Source: JBLMXQ01 sp050257855 (GTDB taxonomy: Bacteria > Acidobacteriota > Vicinamibacteria > Vicinamibacterales > CAVVIG01). From it: DNA of 64,000 nt. The translations under genes were made by a program, and so were the position numbers. The DNA lies in contig JBLMXQ010000129.1 of the NCBI GenBank assembly GCA_050257855.1, forward strand, positions 1-64,000, given 5' to 3'. Shown here piece by piece: positions 17,832-26,709 of the stretch (position 1 is its first letter; each line of letters begins with the position of its first letter). The notes under the pieces are model-generated. The model did not search any database. It was not told the origin of the DNA and saw only the letters and a list, made by a program, of their open reading frames with translations.

Positions 17832-18674
17832 GTGTTGCAGTTCGGCCTCTCGACTCACTTGTTCCATGGCCAGCGGCTGACGCGCGAGCACCTGGTCGAA
17901 ATGGCGGGCGCGGGGTTCACGGCCGTCGAGCTCTTCGCCACGCGCACGCACTTCGACTACCACAACGCGGCGGCGATTGCGGACCTCCAGCAGTGGCTCG
18001 GCGAAGCGGGCCTCGAGCTGACCAGCGTGCACGCCCCGGTGAACGAGAGCTTCGTCGGCGGCCGCTGGGGGACGGTGCTGTCGATTGCCACCGCCGACGC
18101 CGACGCGCGCGCGCGCGCGCTGGCGGAAGCCGAGCGGGCGCTGCACGTCGCACGGCGCATCCCGATCCGGACGCTCGTGACGCACCTCGGTGTGCCGCGC
18201 ACGCAGCTGCCGGGCCCGGGCGAGAACAGCCGGGACGCCGCGCGGCGAAGCGTCGACGCGCTCGCCGCGCTGGCCGAGCCGCTCGGCGTCAAGGTGGCGG
18301 TCGAGGTCCTGCCGAACGAGCTGTCGCGCGCGGGCTCGCTCGTGCACTTCGTCGAGCAGGATCTCGACAGCCGCGGCGTCGGAATCTGTCTCGACGTCGG
18401 CCACGCGCACATGGACGGCGACGTCGTGGAGGCGGTGGAAACCGTGTCGGAACACCTGATCGCGACGCACCTGAACGACAACGGCGGCCGGGCGGACGAT
18501 CACCTCGTTCCGTTCGACGGGACCATCGACTGGCCCGCGCTCATGACGGTGATCCAGAAGGTCGGGTACGAAGGCACGCTGATTTTCGAGATCGCCGCCC
18601 GCGGGTCCGCCCGCGAGACGCTCAGGAAGGCGCAGAAGGCGCGCGAGCGGATCGAGCGGCTGCTGGCGCTGTAG
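17832..18674 (+). CDS. Sugar phosphate isomerase/epimerase (xylose isomerase-like TIM barrel)
   Basis: 280 residues from GTG 17832, 17 bases after the kinase stop. Features of the AP-endonuclease-2/xylose isomerase superfamily: 'FGLSTHLFHGQRLTREHLVE' start, 'MAGAGFTAVELFATRTHFDY', metal Glu in 'VAVEVLPNE', 'GICLDVGHAHMDGD' (Asp, His, His), 'LIATHLNDNGGRADDH' and 'GTLIFEIAARG' (Glu). The metal site is complete. Substrate unknown; members include inosose dehydratases, hydroxypyruvate isomerases and L-ribulose epimerases. A TAGAAT -10-like motif overlaps its start region, so co-transcription with the kinase is not certain. Confidence 0.8.
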   Translation: MLQFGLSTHLFHGQRLTREHLVEMAGAGFTAVELFATRTHFDYHNAAAIADLQQWLGEAGLELTSVHAPVNESFVGGRWGTVLSIATADADARARALAEAERALHVARRIPIRTLVTHLGVPRTQLPGPGENSRDAARRSVDALAALAEPLGVKVAVEVLPNELSRAGSLVHFVEQDLDSRGVGICLDVGHAHMDGDVVEAVETVSEHLIATHLNDNGGRADDHLVPFDGTIDWPALMTVIQKVGYEGTLIFEIAARGSARETLRKAQKARERIERLLAL

Positions 18675-18700
18675 GCGCGCGAGATAGCTTCCGGACACAC

Positions 18701-19999
18701 ATGCCCAACCACGTTTACATCGAGGACATCGGCGGCCACGAAGGCGAGGACGTCACCATCAAGGGATGGCTGCACAACCGCCGCTCGAGCGGCAGGATCC
18801 ACTTCCTGATCGTCCGCGATGGCACCGGCTTCATCCAGGCCGTGATGTCGAAGGCCGCGGTCGGCGAGGAGATGTTCAAGACGGCCGACCACCTCGGCCA
18901 GGAGACGTCGATCGTCGTCACGGGCGCGGTCCGCGCCGACCAGCGCGCGCCGAGCGGCTACGAGATCGACGTCAAGTCGCTCGAGATCGTCGGCGAATCG
19001 CACGACTATCCGATCACGCCCAAGGAACACGGCGTCGACTACCTGCTCGACCGCCGGCATCTCTGGATCCGCAGCGAGCGGCAGCAGGCGATCCTGCGCG
19101 TGCGGCACGAGGTCATCAACGCCGTCCGCAGCTTCTTCAACGGGCGCGGGTTCATCCTGGCCGACACGCCGATCTTCACGCCGGCCGCGTGCGAGGGCAC
19201 GACGACGCTGTTCCCGGCGCAGTACTTCGAGGAGCAGACGGCGTACCTGACGCAGAGCGGGCAGCTCTACAACGAGGCCAATGCGATGGCGCTCGGGCGC
19301 GTGTACTGTTTCGGCCCGACGTTCCGCGCCGAGAAATCGAAGACGCGCCGCCATCTCACCGAGTTCTGGATGGTGGAGCCGGAGATGGCGTACGCCGATC
19401 TCGACGACGTCATGAATCTGGCCGAGGACCTCGTCGTCGACGTGGTCGCCCGCGTCCTCGACCGGCGGCGGCCCGAGCTGAAGGTGCTCGAGCGCGACAC
19501 GTCGAAGCTGGAGGCCGTCCGGAAGCCATTCCCCCGCGTCTCGTACGACGAGGCGGTCAGGCAGCTGCAGAGCAAGGGTCTGCCGATCGAATGGGGCGGC
19601 GACTTCGGCGGTCCGGACGAAACGGCGCTCTCGGACGCGTACGACCGGCCGGTGATGGTGCACCGCTATCCGGCCGCCGTGAAGGCGTTCTACATGAAAC
19701 CCGACCCCGAACGACCCGAGCTCGCGCTCGGCGTCGACGTGCTGGCGCCCGAGGGCTACGGCGAGATCATCGGGGGCGGCGAGCGACTCGCCGACCTCGA
19801 CCTCCTGCTCGCTCGCATCAGGGAGCAGGGCCTGCCGCAGGAGGCCTTCGAGTGGTACCTCGACCTCCGACGCTACGGCAGCGTGCCGCACGGCGGCTTC
19901 GGAATGGGCATCGAGCGCGTCGTCGCCTGGATCTGTAAACTGGAGCACGTGCGGGAGACGATCCCCTACCCGCGGATGCTGTATCGGCTGTATCCGTAA
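18701..19999 (+). CDS. asnS: Asparaginyl-tRNA synthetase
   Basis: 432 residues of class IIb. An OB-fold anticodon-binding domain occupies about 1-110 ('GWLHNRRSSGRIHFLIVRDG'). Class II motif 2 reads 'GPTFRAEKSKTRRHLTEFWM' and motif 3 'GGFGMGIERVVAWI'. The 'TPIFTPAACEGTTTLFPAQY' motif region and length match bacterial AsnRS; AspRS would have a longer insertion domain. Charges tRNA-Asn in the cytoplasm. It starts 26 bases after the isomerase stop. Confidence 0.95.
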   Translation: MPNHVYIEDIGGHEGEDVTIKGWLHNRRSSGRIHFLIVRDGTGFIQAVMSKAAVGEEMFKTADHLGQETSIVVTGAVRADQRAPSGYEIDVKSLEIVGESHDYPITPKEHGVDYLLDRRHLWIRSERQQAILRVRHEVINAVRSFFNGRGFILADTPIFTPAACEGTTTLFPAQYFEEQTAYLTQSGQLYNEANAMALGRVYCFGPTFRAEKSKTRRHLTEFWMVEPEMAYADLDDVMNLAEDLVVDVVARVLDRRRPELKVLERDTSKLEAVRKPFPRVSYDEAVRQLQSKGLPIEWGGDFGGPDETALSDAYDRPVMVHRYPAAVKAFYMKPDPERPELALGVDVLAPEGYGEIIGGGERLADLDLLLARIREQGLPQEAFEWYLDLRRYGSVPHGGFGMGIERVVAWICKLEHVRETIPYPRMLYRLYP

Positions 20000-20024
20000 T
20001 CTGAGGATCCCTTCTCTCATCCTG

Positions 20025-21506
20025 ATGAAGATCGGCCTCGTTTCTCTCGGCTGTCCCAAGAACCTCGTCGATTCCGAGGTGATGCTCGGGCTCGCTCGAC
20101 AGGCCGGCCACGAGCTGACCCGCGATGCCGGATCGGCAGACGTGCTCGTCGTGAACACCTGCGCTTTCATCGACGCCGCCAAGCAGGAGTCGATCGACGC
20201 CATCCTCGAGATGGCGCGGCACAAGGAAGACGGCGCATGCCGGCGCCTGATCGTCACCGGATGCCTGGCGGAGCGTTACAGGGACGCGCTCAAAGCCGAG
20301 ATTCCGGAAATCGACGCCGTGCTCGGAACGGGCGAGGTTCCGGACATCGTGAACGCGATCGGCGGAGGCGCCGCGGGCCCGGATCTTCGCGCCCAATCCG
20401 GCGCCGGCGCCCCGCGGGAAGCGCCGCTGACGTTCTTCACCCGCGCCGGGGCCGCGCTCCCGGCGCGAACCGCCGCTGCCGCCGCCGCGGTGTCGCATGG
20501 CGGCGGCCCGGCAAGGCCGCAGGCGCCCGCCGGCCGCCCCACCTATATCTACGATGCGAACACGCCGCGCCTGCTCGCCACTCCGCGTCACTACGCGTAC
20601 GTGAAGATCGCCGAGGGATGCGACTACAAGTGCGCGTTCTGCATCATCCCGACGCTGCGCGGCTCGTACCGGAGCCGCCCGGCCGATTCAATCGTCGAGG
20701 AAGCCCGCACGCTTGCCGCGCGCGGCGTCAGGGAGCTTCTGCTCGTCTCGCAGGACTCCACGTTCTACGGCATCGATCGCGGCGAGCGCGGCGCGCTTGC
20801 CCGCCTGCTGGAGCGGTTGAACGGCGTCGACGGCCTGGAGTGGATCCGGGTGCTCTATCTGTACCCCACGACCATAGACGAGGCGACGCTGACCGCGATG
20901 GCTGACTGCGACAAGGTGTGCAAGTACATCGACCTGCCGCTGCAGCATGCGTCGAACGCGGTGCTCAGGCGCATGCGGCGGCCCGGCACGCGGCAGGGGT
21001 ACGAGCGGCTGCTGGCGCGCATCCGCGCGCGCGTTCCCGGCGTCTCGCTCCGCACGACCTTCATCGTCGGGTTCCCCGGTGAGACCGACCGGGACGTGGA
21101 CGAGCTCTGCGCGTTCGTGGAAACGCAGGCGTTCGACCACGTCGGCGTGTTCACCTACTCGCACGAGGAGGGCACGTCGGCCTTCGCGCTGGACGACGAC
21201 ATCCCCGCCTCGAGGAAGCGGGCCCGGCGACGGCGCGTGATGAGCTGTCAGCGGCAGCTCGTGCGAAAGCGGCTGAAGGCGCGACGCGGCGAGCGGGTCC
21301 GGGTGCTCGTCGACGGCCCGGCCGGCGAGCACGAACTGGTCATGAGAGGACGGCTGAGCACGCAGGCGCCCGACATCGACGACGCCGTATACTTCACCGA
21401 GTGCGACCCGTCGGCTCTGAGGCCCGGAACGTTGGTCGACGGCGAGATCGTCGGCGCCCGCGACTACGACCTGCTCGTCCGCCCCGCGCAGCTCCCTGTG
21501 CTATAA
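20025..21506 (+). CDS. rimO: Ribosomal protein S12 methylthiotransferase
   Basis: 493 residues. UPF0004 domain with the first cluster cysteines in 'SLGCPKNLVDSEVM', 'VVNTCAFIDAA' and 'IVTGCLAERY'; radical SAM CxxxCxxC in 'CDYKCAFC'; C-terminal TRAM domain ('RARRRRVMSCQRQLVRKRLK' then 'RVRVLVDGPAG'). RimO adds a methylthio group to Asp88 of S12; the MiaB alternative is excluded by 'KIGLVSLGCPKNLVDSE'. Unusual is an Ala/Gly/Pro-rich insert of about 45 residues (about 113-163) between UPF0004 and the radical SAM domain, making it longer than the usual 430-450. A TATAAT overlaps its stop. Confidence 0.93.
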   Translation: MKIGLVSLGCPKNLVDSEVMLGLARQAGHELTRDAGSADVLVVNTCAFIDAAKQESIDAILEMARHKEDGACRRLIVTGCLAERYRDALKAEIPEIDAVLGTGEVPDIVNAIGGGAAGPDLRAQSGAGAPREAPLTFFTRAGAALPARTAAAAAAVSHGGGPARPQAPAGRPTYIYDANTPRLLATPRHYAYVKIAEGCDYKCAFCIIPTLRGSYRSRPADSIVEEARTLAARGVRELLLVSQDSTFYGIDRGERGALARLLERLNGVDGLEWIRVLYLYPTTIDEATLTAMADCDKVCKYIDLPLQHASNAVLRRMRRPGTRQGYERLLARIRARVPGVSLRTTFIVGFPGETDRDVDELCAFVETQAFDHVGVFTYSHEEGTSAFALDDDIPASRKRARRRRVMSCQRQLVRKRLKARRGERVRVLVDGPAGEHELVMRGRLSTQAPDIDDAVYFTECDPSALRPGTLVDGEIVGARDYDLLVRPAQLPVL

Positions 21507-21565
21507 TCAAGTGTTCGGAGCCTGGCTGTAGGACCGAAGTGGGCGTGTGCCCACTTTTTGTTTTT
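21502..21565 (+). promoter_or_regulatory. rimP leader: -10 box plus terminator-type hairpin
   Basis: TATAAT at 21502-21507 overlaps the rimO stop codon. Downstream, AGTGGGC-GTGT-GCCCACT (21538-21555) is a perfect 7-bp stem with a four-base loop followed by TTTTGTTTTT, i.e. an intrinsic terminator, and rimP begins at 21571. A promoter followed by a terminator before the first codon suggests attenuation of the rimP-nusA-infB operon, for example by NusA itself, though the terminator could also simply end rimO transcription. Confidence 0.65.
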
Positions 21566-21570
21566 AGGGC

Positions 21571-22056
21571 ATGTCGTTTTCCGACGTCGTGGACCGCGTC
21601 CGGGTGCTGGCCGGCCGTGTGGCGGCCGGCTACGGGCTCGACGTCTTCGACGTGCAGTACAAGCGCGAGTCGGGCGGCATGGTGCTTCGCGTGCAGCTCG
21701 ATCGTCCCGGTCCGGCTGCCACCGCCGACGACAGCGTGAGCATCGACGACTGCGCGCGCGTCAGCCGCGACCTGAGCGCGCTGCTCGACGTGGAGGACGT
21801 CGTGCCGGCGGCTTACACGTTGGAGGTCTCGTCGCCCGGTCTCGACCGGCCGCTGCGGGGCGCCGACGACTACCGCCGATTCCGCGGCCGGCGCGCCAAG
21901 CTCGTGATGCGCGAGGCGGTGGACGGCCAGAAGTTCTTCAAGGGCCGTCTCGGCGGGGTCGAACAGACCGACGTGCTGATCGACGCCGACGACGGCAGGA
22001 CGCATCGCGTGCCGCTCGCGACGATCACGCGCGCGAACCTCGAAGTCGAATTCTAG
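21571..22056 (+). CDS. rimP: Ribosome maturation factor
   Basis: 161 residues. The family motif 'EDVVPAAYTLEVSSPGLDRP' with 'PLRGADDYRRFRGRRAKL' is diagnostic; N-terminal 'GYGLDVFDVQYKRESGG' and a C-terminal Sm-like barrel ('RTHRVPLATITRANLEVEF') complete the two-domain protein. It assists 30S maturation. Conserved context rimP-nusA-infB. A TATAAT and a terminator hairpin precede it. Confidence 0.93.
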   Translation: MSFSDVVDRVRVLAGRVAAGYGLDVFDVQYKRESGGMVLRVQLDRPGPAATADDSVSIDDCARVSRDLSALLDVEDVVPAAYTLEVSSPGLDRPLRGADDYRRFRGRRAKLVMREAVDGQKFFKGRLGGVEQTDVLIDADDGRTHRVPLATITRANLEVEF

Positions 22057-22058
22057 CC

Positions 22059-22093
22059 GAGAGCCGAGAGCTGAGAACTGAACACTGAGTACC
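22059..22093 (+). repeat. Five tandem heptamers between rimP and nusA
   Basis: Immediately before the nusA ATG, the 35 bases split exactly into GAGAGCC, GAGAGCT, GAGAACT, GAACACT, GAGTACC. The last unit abuts the start codon, so there is no separate Shine-Dalgarno; the purine-rich units themselves may serve. Period seven is exact. Confidence 0.9.
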
Positions 22094-23488
22094 ATGCCGA
22101 ACCCATTGCAGCAGACGATCGAGGCGCTGGCCAAGGAGAAGGGCATCGAGCCCGACGTCGTGATCAGCGCCATCGAAGAGGCCGTGGCGACCGCCTCGCG
22201 CAAGTACTACAAGACCGGCGAGAACCTCAAGACGCGCTTCAACACCGAAACCGGCCAGGTCGACCTGTTCGCGCTCAAGCAGGTCGTGCAGGAGGTCGAG
22301 AATCCGGCGATCGAAATCTCGATCGACGAGGCGCGCGAGATGTACCGCCAGCTGTACGGCGACGAAGTGGCCAACAGCATCGAGATCGGCGACGAGATGG
22401 AGTTCCCGAAGCCGACCGAGGTGCTGGGCCGTATCGCGGCGCAGACCGCCAAGCAGGTCATCTTCCAGAAGGTCCGCGAGGCCGAGCGCGAGAACGTCTT
22501 CGCCGAGTACAACCAGCGCGTCGGGGAGGTCGTCTCCGGCACCGTGAAGCGGTTCGAGAACGGCGACATCATCCTCGAAGTCGGCCGCATCGAGGCGGTG
22601 CTGCCGCGCAAGGAGCAGTCGCGCGCGGAGAGCTATACGCCGGGCGACCGCGTCCGCACGGTGATCAAGGGTGTGAACCGCAGCGCCAAGGGGCCGCAGA
22701 TCCTCCTGTCGCGCACCGATCCGGCGCTGCTCATCAAGCTCTTCGAGCAGGAAGTGCCGGAAATCTACGACGGCACGGTGATGATCCGCGGCGCGGTCCG
22801 CGAAGCGGGCGACCGCGCCAAGGTGGCCGTCTACTCCCGCGAGCGCGACGTCGATCCGGTCGGCGCCTGCGTCGGCATGAAGGGCACGCGCGTCCAGTCG
22901 ATCATCCGCGAGCTCCGCGGCGAGAAGATCGACATCGTCGAGTGGTCGGAGGACCCGATCGCGTTCGTCACCAACGCGCTCAGCCCGGCCAAGGTGCAGC
23001 GCGTCTCGATCGTCGACGATCGCGAGCGCGTCATGGAGGTGATCGTCGAGGACAAACAGCTGTCGCTCGCCATCGGCAAGAAGGGCCAGAACGTCCGGCT
23101 CGCGGCGAAGCTCACGGGCTGGCGCATCGACATCAAGAGCGAAGAAGAGAAACGGCGCGAGGTGGAGGCGCAGCTCGGCGTGCTCGATGTTCCGGCCGAA
23201 GGCGCCGAAGCGCCCGAGGGCGAGGCCGCGGCGCCGGTCGCGACCGAGCCGGTCGACGAGGGCGCGGCGCTGCCGTACGCCCTCGCCGGCATCGGCGAGA
23301 AGACCGTCCGGCGCCTGGTCGAAGCCGGCTTCGGATCGGTCGAAGCGGTGGCCGGCGCGAGCGTCGAGCAGCTCGCCGAGCTGCCGGGAATCGGCGAAAA
23401 GACCGCCGAGAAGATCCTCGCCGCCGCGCGCGGCGAGACCGAGTCGACCGCGCCGGAAACGGCCGCGGACGCACGGGAGCGGCCATGA
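22094..23488 (+). CDS. nusA: Transcription termination/antitermination factor NusA
   Basis: 464 residues. NusA N-domain (about 1-125), S1 domain ('GEVVSGTVKRFENGDIILEV', about 140), two KH domains ('DPVGACVGMKGTRVQSIIRE', about 255; 'LSLAIGKKGQNVRLAAKLTG', about 325). Then a C-terminal tail with a Glu/Ala-rich linker and a pair of helix-hairpin-helix motifs ('LAGIGEKTVRRLVEAGFGSV', 'LPGIGEKTAEKIL'). The HhH tail replaces the acidic-repeat domain of E. coli. The YlxR gene that often sits between nusA and infB is absent. Confidence 0.95.
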   Translation: MPNPLQQTIEALAKEKGIEPDVVISAIEEAVATASRKYYKTGENLKTRFNTETGQVDLFALKQVVQEVENPAIEISIDEAREMYRQLYGDEVANSIEIGDEMEFPKPTEVLGRIAAQTAKQVIFQKVREAERENVFAEYNQRVGEVVSGTVKRFENGDIILEVGRIEAVLPRKEQSRAESYTPGDRVRTVIKGVNRSAKGPQILLSRTDPALLIKLFEQEVPEIYDGTVMIRGAVREAGDRAKVAVYSRERDVDPVGACVGMKGTRVQSIIRELRGEKIDIVEWSEDPIAFVTNALSPAKVQRVSIVDDRERVMEVIVEDKQLSLAIGKKGQNVRLAAKLTGWRIDIKSEEEKRREVEAQLGVLDVPAEGAEAPEGEAAAPVATEPVDEGAALPYALAGIGEKTVRRLVEAGFGSVEAVAGASVEQLAELPGIGEKTAEKILAAARGETESTAPETAADARERP

Positions 23489-23527
23489 GCAACTGACCGC
23501 GCAAACCCCTTTCATCGAGGTTACGAG

Positions 23528-26296
23528 TTGTCAACTGTTCGGATCTACAAGGTTGCGGAACTGCTCGGCACGACCAGCCAGGAGGTCACTGCGCTCCTCA
23601 AGCGGGATCACGGGATCGAGGTGAAGAGCGCATCGAGCACCATTGAGGAGGTCGTGGCGCGCCAGTTCGTGGAGCGCCTCGCCCGCCAGCGCCACATCGC
23701 GCTGCCGAGCGGCGACATCTTCGCGGAGACGCCGGTTGCGAAGGGCAAGAAAGGCGGCGGCAAGAAGGTCGCCGAGCCGCCGAAGCCCGCCGCGCCCGCG
23801 CTGCCGCCCCCGCGCCTCGTCAAGACGCACAAGGCGCCGGCCGCACCAGCCGAACCCGAACCCGTTGTCGAAACCGAAGCGCCCCTCGAGCCGGCAGAAG
23901 CCCCGGCGCCCCCGGCCATGGTCGCCGAGGCGACCGCGGCGCCGGAACCAGCGGCCGAGGCCGCTCCGCCGCCGGCAGCCGTCGAATCGGCAGCGCCGGT
24001 CTCTGTCGTCGAACCTCCGGTAGCCGCCGCGCCGCCGCAGGCCGCCGCCCCGGCGGCGGGAGCGCCGCCGAAGCCGGCGGGGCGCGTCGTGCCCCCGACG
24101 CTTCGGCTCCGCATCGAAGAACAGCGGCCGACCACGCCATCGGCTGTGCTCCCGACCTCGCCGGCGCCGCGGGTCGTGCACCGGCCTGCGCCGCGCCCGG
24201 AGCGTCCGGCGATGCCGTCGACCGAGCGATCGAGGGCTGGCGGCGCCGCCGGTCAGACCGGACCGGCCGCGCCGCGTCAACCTGCGGCAGCCCGTCCCGC
24301 CGCGCCGCGACCGCCCTACCCCGGCTCGCCCGCGCGCATGACACCGGGCGGCCCGCGTCCGCTGCCGTCGCAGCCGGTCCGTACACAGCAGCCGCCTCCG
24401 CGGCCGGCCGGCCCGTATCCCCAGCGCCCCGGCATGCCGTCGCGGCCGCCGATGCGTCCCGCGCCGCGTCCGGGGGGCGGCCGCCGCGAGCAGCCGTCGC
24501 GGCCCGCGCCTCCGCCGATGCCGTCGGCGCCGCCGCCGGTCAGCCGCACGATCACGCTCGCCGAAGGCATGACGGTCAAGGATCTGGCCGACAAGCTCGA
24601 CGTGCGCGTGAAGGACGTCCTCTCGAAGCTGCTGATGAAGCGGCTGATGATGACGATCAATTCGACGCTCGACACCGAGACCGCCACGATGATCGCGCGC
24701 GAGTTCGGCGCCGACGTGCAGATGCGCAGCTTCGAGGAAGAGCTGCTGCAGGAGACTGAGGAGGCGCGCCCCGGCGACGTCGTGTCGCGCGCCCCGGTGG
24801 TCACCGTGATGGGCCACGTCGATCACGGCAAGACGAGCCTGCTCGACGCCATCCGCGAAACCCGCGTCGCCGAGCGCGAGGCGGGCGGCATCACGCAGCA
24901 CATCGGCGCGTACCACGTCACGATCAACGGCCGGAACATCGTGTTCCTCGACACGCCGGGCCACGAGGCGTTCACGCTGATGCGGGCCCGCGGCGCCAAG
25001 GTCACCGACATCGTCATCCTCGTCGTCGCGGCCGACGACGGCGTGATGCCGCAGACGCGCGAGGCGATCGACCACGCGCGCGCGGCCGGCGTGCCGATCG
25101 TCGTGGCGATCAACAAGATCGACAAGCCGAACGCCAATCCCGAGCGCGTCAAGCGCGAGCTGACCGAGCTCGATCTGATGCCCGAGGAATGGGGCGGCAA
25201 GACCGTCACGGTCGAAGTGTCGGCCAAGAAGCACCAGAACATCGACCTGCTGCTCGAAATGGTCCTGCTCGTCAGCGACATCGGCGAGCTGAAGGCGAAT
25301 CCGAAGCGCAACGCGACCGGCACGGTGCTCGAGTCGAAACTCGACAAGGGACGCGGTCCGGTCGCGACCGTGCTCGTGCAGGACGGAACGCTCAGCGTCG
25401 GCGACACGTTCATCGCGGGCCCGATCGTGGGCCGCGTGCGCGCGCTCATCGACGACCGCGGCCGGCCCACGAAGTCGGCCGGCCCGTCCACGCCGGTCGA
25501 AGTGCTGGGCCTCACCGGCCTGCCGCAGCCGGGCGACGTCTTCCAGGTGGCCGACGCCGCCAAGGCGCGCCAGATCGCCGCGTTCCGCGAGGAGCAGGCG
25601 AAGAGCCGGGCGCTCGTCGCCAAGGGCTCGCGCCTCACGCTCGAGAGCCTGCAGGCGCACATCGCCGAAGGCGGCGTCAAGGAACTGCCGATCATCATCA
25701 AGGCCGACGTGCAGGGCTCGGCCGAGGTGCTGGCCGACACGCTCGCGAAGCTGTCGGACGAGAAGGTCAAGATCCGCATCATCCACGCCGGTGTCGGCGC
25801 GGTGAACGAGTCGGACGTCCTGCTCGCCTCGGCGTCGAATGCGGTGATCATCGCGTTCAACGTCCGGCCGGACCGCAATGCCAGCGACATCGCGGACCGC
25901 GAGCACGTGGACGTCCGCCAGCACTCGGTCATCTACAACGTGACCGACGAGATGAAGAAGGCCATGGCGGGGCTGCTCGAGCCGACGTTCAAGGAGGTGC
26001 GGCTCGGCGCGGCCGAGGTGCGCGAGACCTTCAAAGTGCCGAAGTTCGGCACGATTGCCGGGTGCATGGTCACCGAAGGCCGCATCACGCGCAGCGGCGA
26101 CTCCCAGGCGCGGCTCGTCCGCGACAACGTGGTCGTCTACGAGGGCAAGATCGGATCGCTGCGGCGCTTCAAGGACGACGTCAGCGAAGTGAAGGCCGGC
26201 TTCGAGTGCGGCATCGGCTTCGAGCGGTTCAACGACATCAAGGTCGGCGACGTCATCGAGGTCTTCGCGATGGAACGGGTCGCCGTCATCGCCTGA
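23528..26296 (+). CDS. infB: Translation initiation factor IF-2
   Basis: 922 residues starting at TTG, with GAGG seven bases upstream. The N-terminal IF2_N domain ('VRIYKVAELLGTTSQEV') precedes a long Ala/Pro/Arg-rich low-complexity linker (about 60-335). A second IF2_N domain ('ITLAEGMTVKDLADKLDVRV') comes next, then the GTPase: G1 'VTVMGHVDHGKTSLLDAIRE', G3 'DTPGHEAF', G4 'INKID'. C-terminal domains are complete. It places initiator tRNA on the 30S subunit. Part of the rimP-nusA-infB-rbfA operon. Confidence 0.95.
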   Translation: MSTVRIYKVAELLGTTSQEVTALLKRDHGIEVKSASSTIEEVVARQFVERLARQRHIALPSGDIFAETPVAKGKKGGGKKVAEPPKPAAPALPPPRLVKTHKAPAAPAEPEPVVETEAPLEPAEAPAPPAMVAEATAAPEPAAEAAPPPAAVESAAPVSVVEPPVAAAPPQAAAPAAGAPPKPAGRVVPPTLRLRIEEQRPTTPSAVLPTSPAPRVVHRPAPRPERPAMPSTERSRAGGAAGQTGPAAPRQPAAARPAAPRPPYPGSPARMTPGGPRPLPSQPVRTQQPPPRPAGPYPQRPGMPSRPPMRPAPRPGGGRREQPSRPAPPPMPSAPPPVSRTITLAEGMTVKDLADKLDVRVKDVLSKLLMKRLMMTINSTLDTETATMIAREFGADVQMRSFEEELLQETEEARPGDVVSRAPVVTVMGHVDHGKTSLLDAIRETRVAEREAGGITQHIGAYHVTINGRNIVFLDTPGHEAFTLMRARGAKVTDIVILVVAADDGVMPQTREAIDHARAAGVPIVVAINKIDKPNANPERVKRELTELDLMPEEWGGKTVTVEVSAKKHQNIDLLLEMVLLVSDIGELKANPKRNATGTVLESKLDKGRGPVATVLVQDGTLSVGDTFIAGPIVGRVRALIDDRGRPTKSAGPSTPVEVLGLTGLPQPGDVFQVADAAKARQIAAFREEQAKSRALVAKGSRLTLESLQAHIAEGGVKELPIIIKADVQGSAEVLADTLAKLSDEKVKIRIIHAGVGAVNESDVLLASASNAVIIAFNVRPDRNASDIADREHVDVRQHSVIYNVTDEMKKAMAGLLEPTFKEVRLGAAEVRETFKVPKFGTIAGCMVTEGRITRSGDSQARLVRDNVVVYEGKIGSLRRFKDDVSEVKAGFECGIGFERFNDIKVGDVIEVFAMERVAVIA

Positions 26297-26327
26297 ACCT
26301 CGTGAACCCCGTGAACCCGTGAACCCT
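26293..26327 (+). repeat. Degenerate GTGAACC tandem units between infB and rbfA
   Basis: Copies CTGAACC, GTGAACC, GTGAACC and GTGAACC begin at 26293, 26302, 26311 and 26319, with 8-9 bp spacing and C-rich separators. The first copy overlaps the infB TGA. The rbfA ATG follows five bases after the array. Looser than the strict heptamer arrays elsewhere. Confidence 0.8.
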
Positions 26328-26331
26328 GCTT

Positions 26332-26709
26332 ATGTCCCAGGGCTCCCGCTCCGATCGCGTCGCGGATCAGCTTCGCAGCGAGCTGGCCGAGCTGCTGGCC
26401 CGCGAGGTGCATGATCCCGGCATCGGGTTCGTGACGCTGACGCGCGTGCACGTCAGCCCCGACCTGCAGCAGGCGCGCGTGTACTACACGGCGCTCGGTG
26501 ACGAGCAGGCGCGCCGGAACACGGCGCGAGGCCTCGGCCGCGCTGCTCCGTTCCTGCGGCGGCAGATCGGCTCGCGCCTGCGGCTCAAGCGGACGCCCGA
26601 GCTCGAGTTCGCCTACGACGAATCGATCGCGGGCCAGGACCGCATCGAGCGGATTCTCAACGAGCTGCACGCCGGTTCCACGACTCCTGATGACGACTCC
26701 ACAGACTGA
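26332..26709 (+). CDS. rbfA: Ribosome-binding factor A
   Basis: 125 residues with the RbfA KH-like fold: 'SDRVADQLRSELAELLAREV', 'VTLTRVHVSPDLQQARVYYT', 'RRQIGSRLRLKRTPELEF'. It matures the 5' end of 16S rRNA and 30S cold response. The next gene starts 20 bases before its stop. Confidence 0.93.
   Translation: MSQGSRSDRVADQLRSELAELLAREVHDPGIGFVTLTRVHVSPDLQQARVYYTALGDEQARRNTARGLGRAAPFLRRQIGSRLRLKRTPELEFAYDESIAGQDRIERILNELHAGSTTPDDDSTD

Noticed and set aside
23531..25924. A 797-residue minus-strand frame across infB
   Set aside because: Antisense to a complete IF-2; composition is Arg/His/Asp-rich and shows no family motif.
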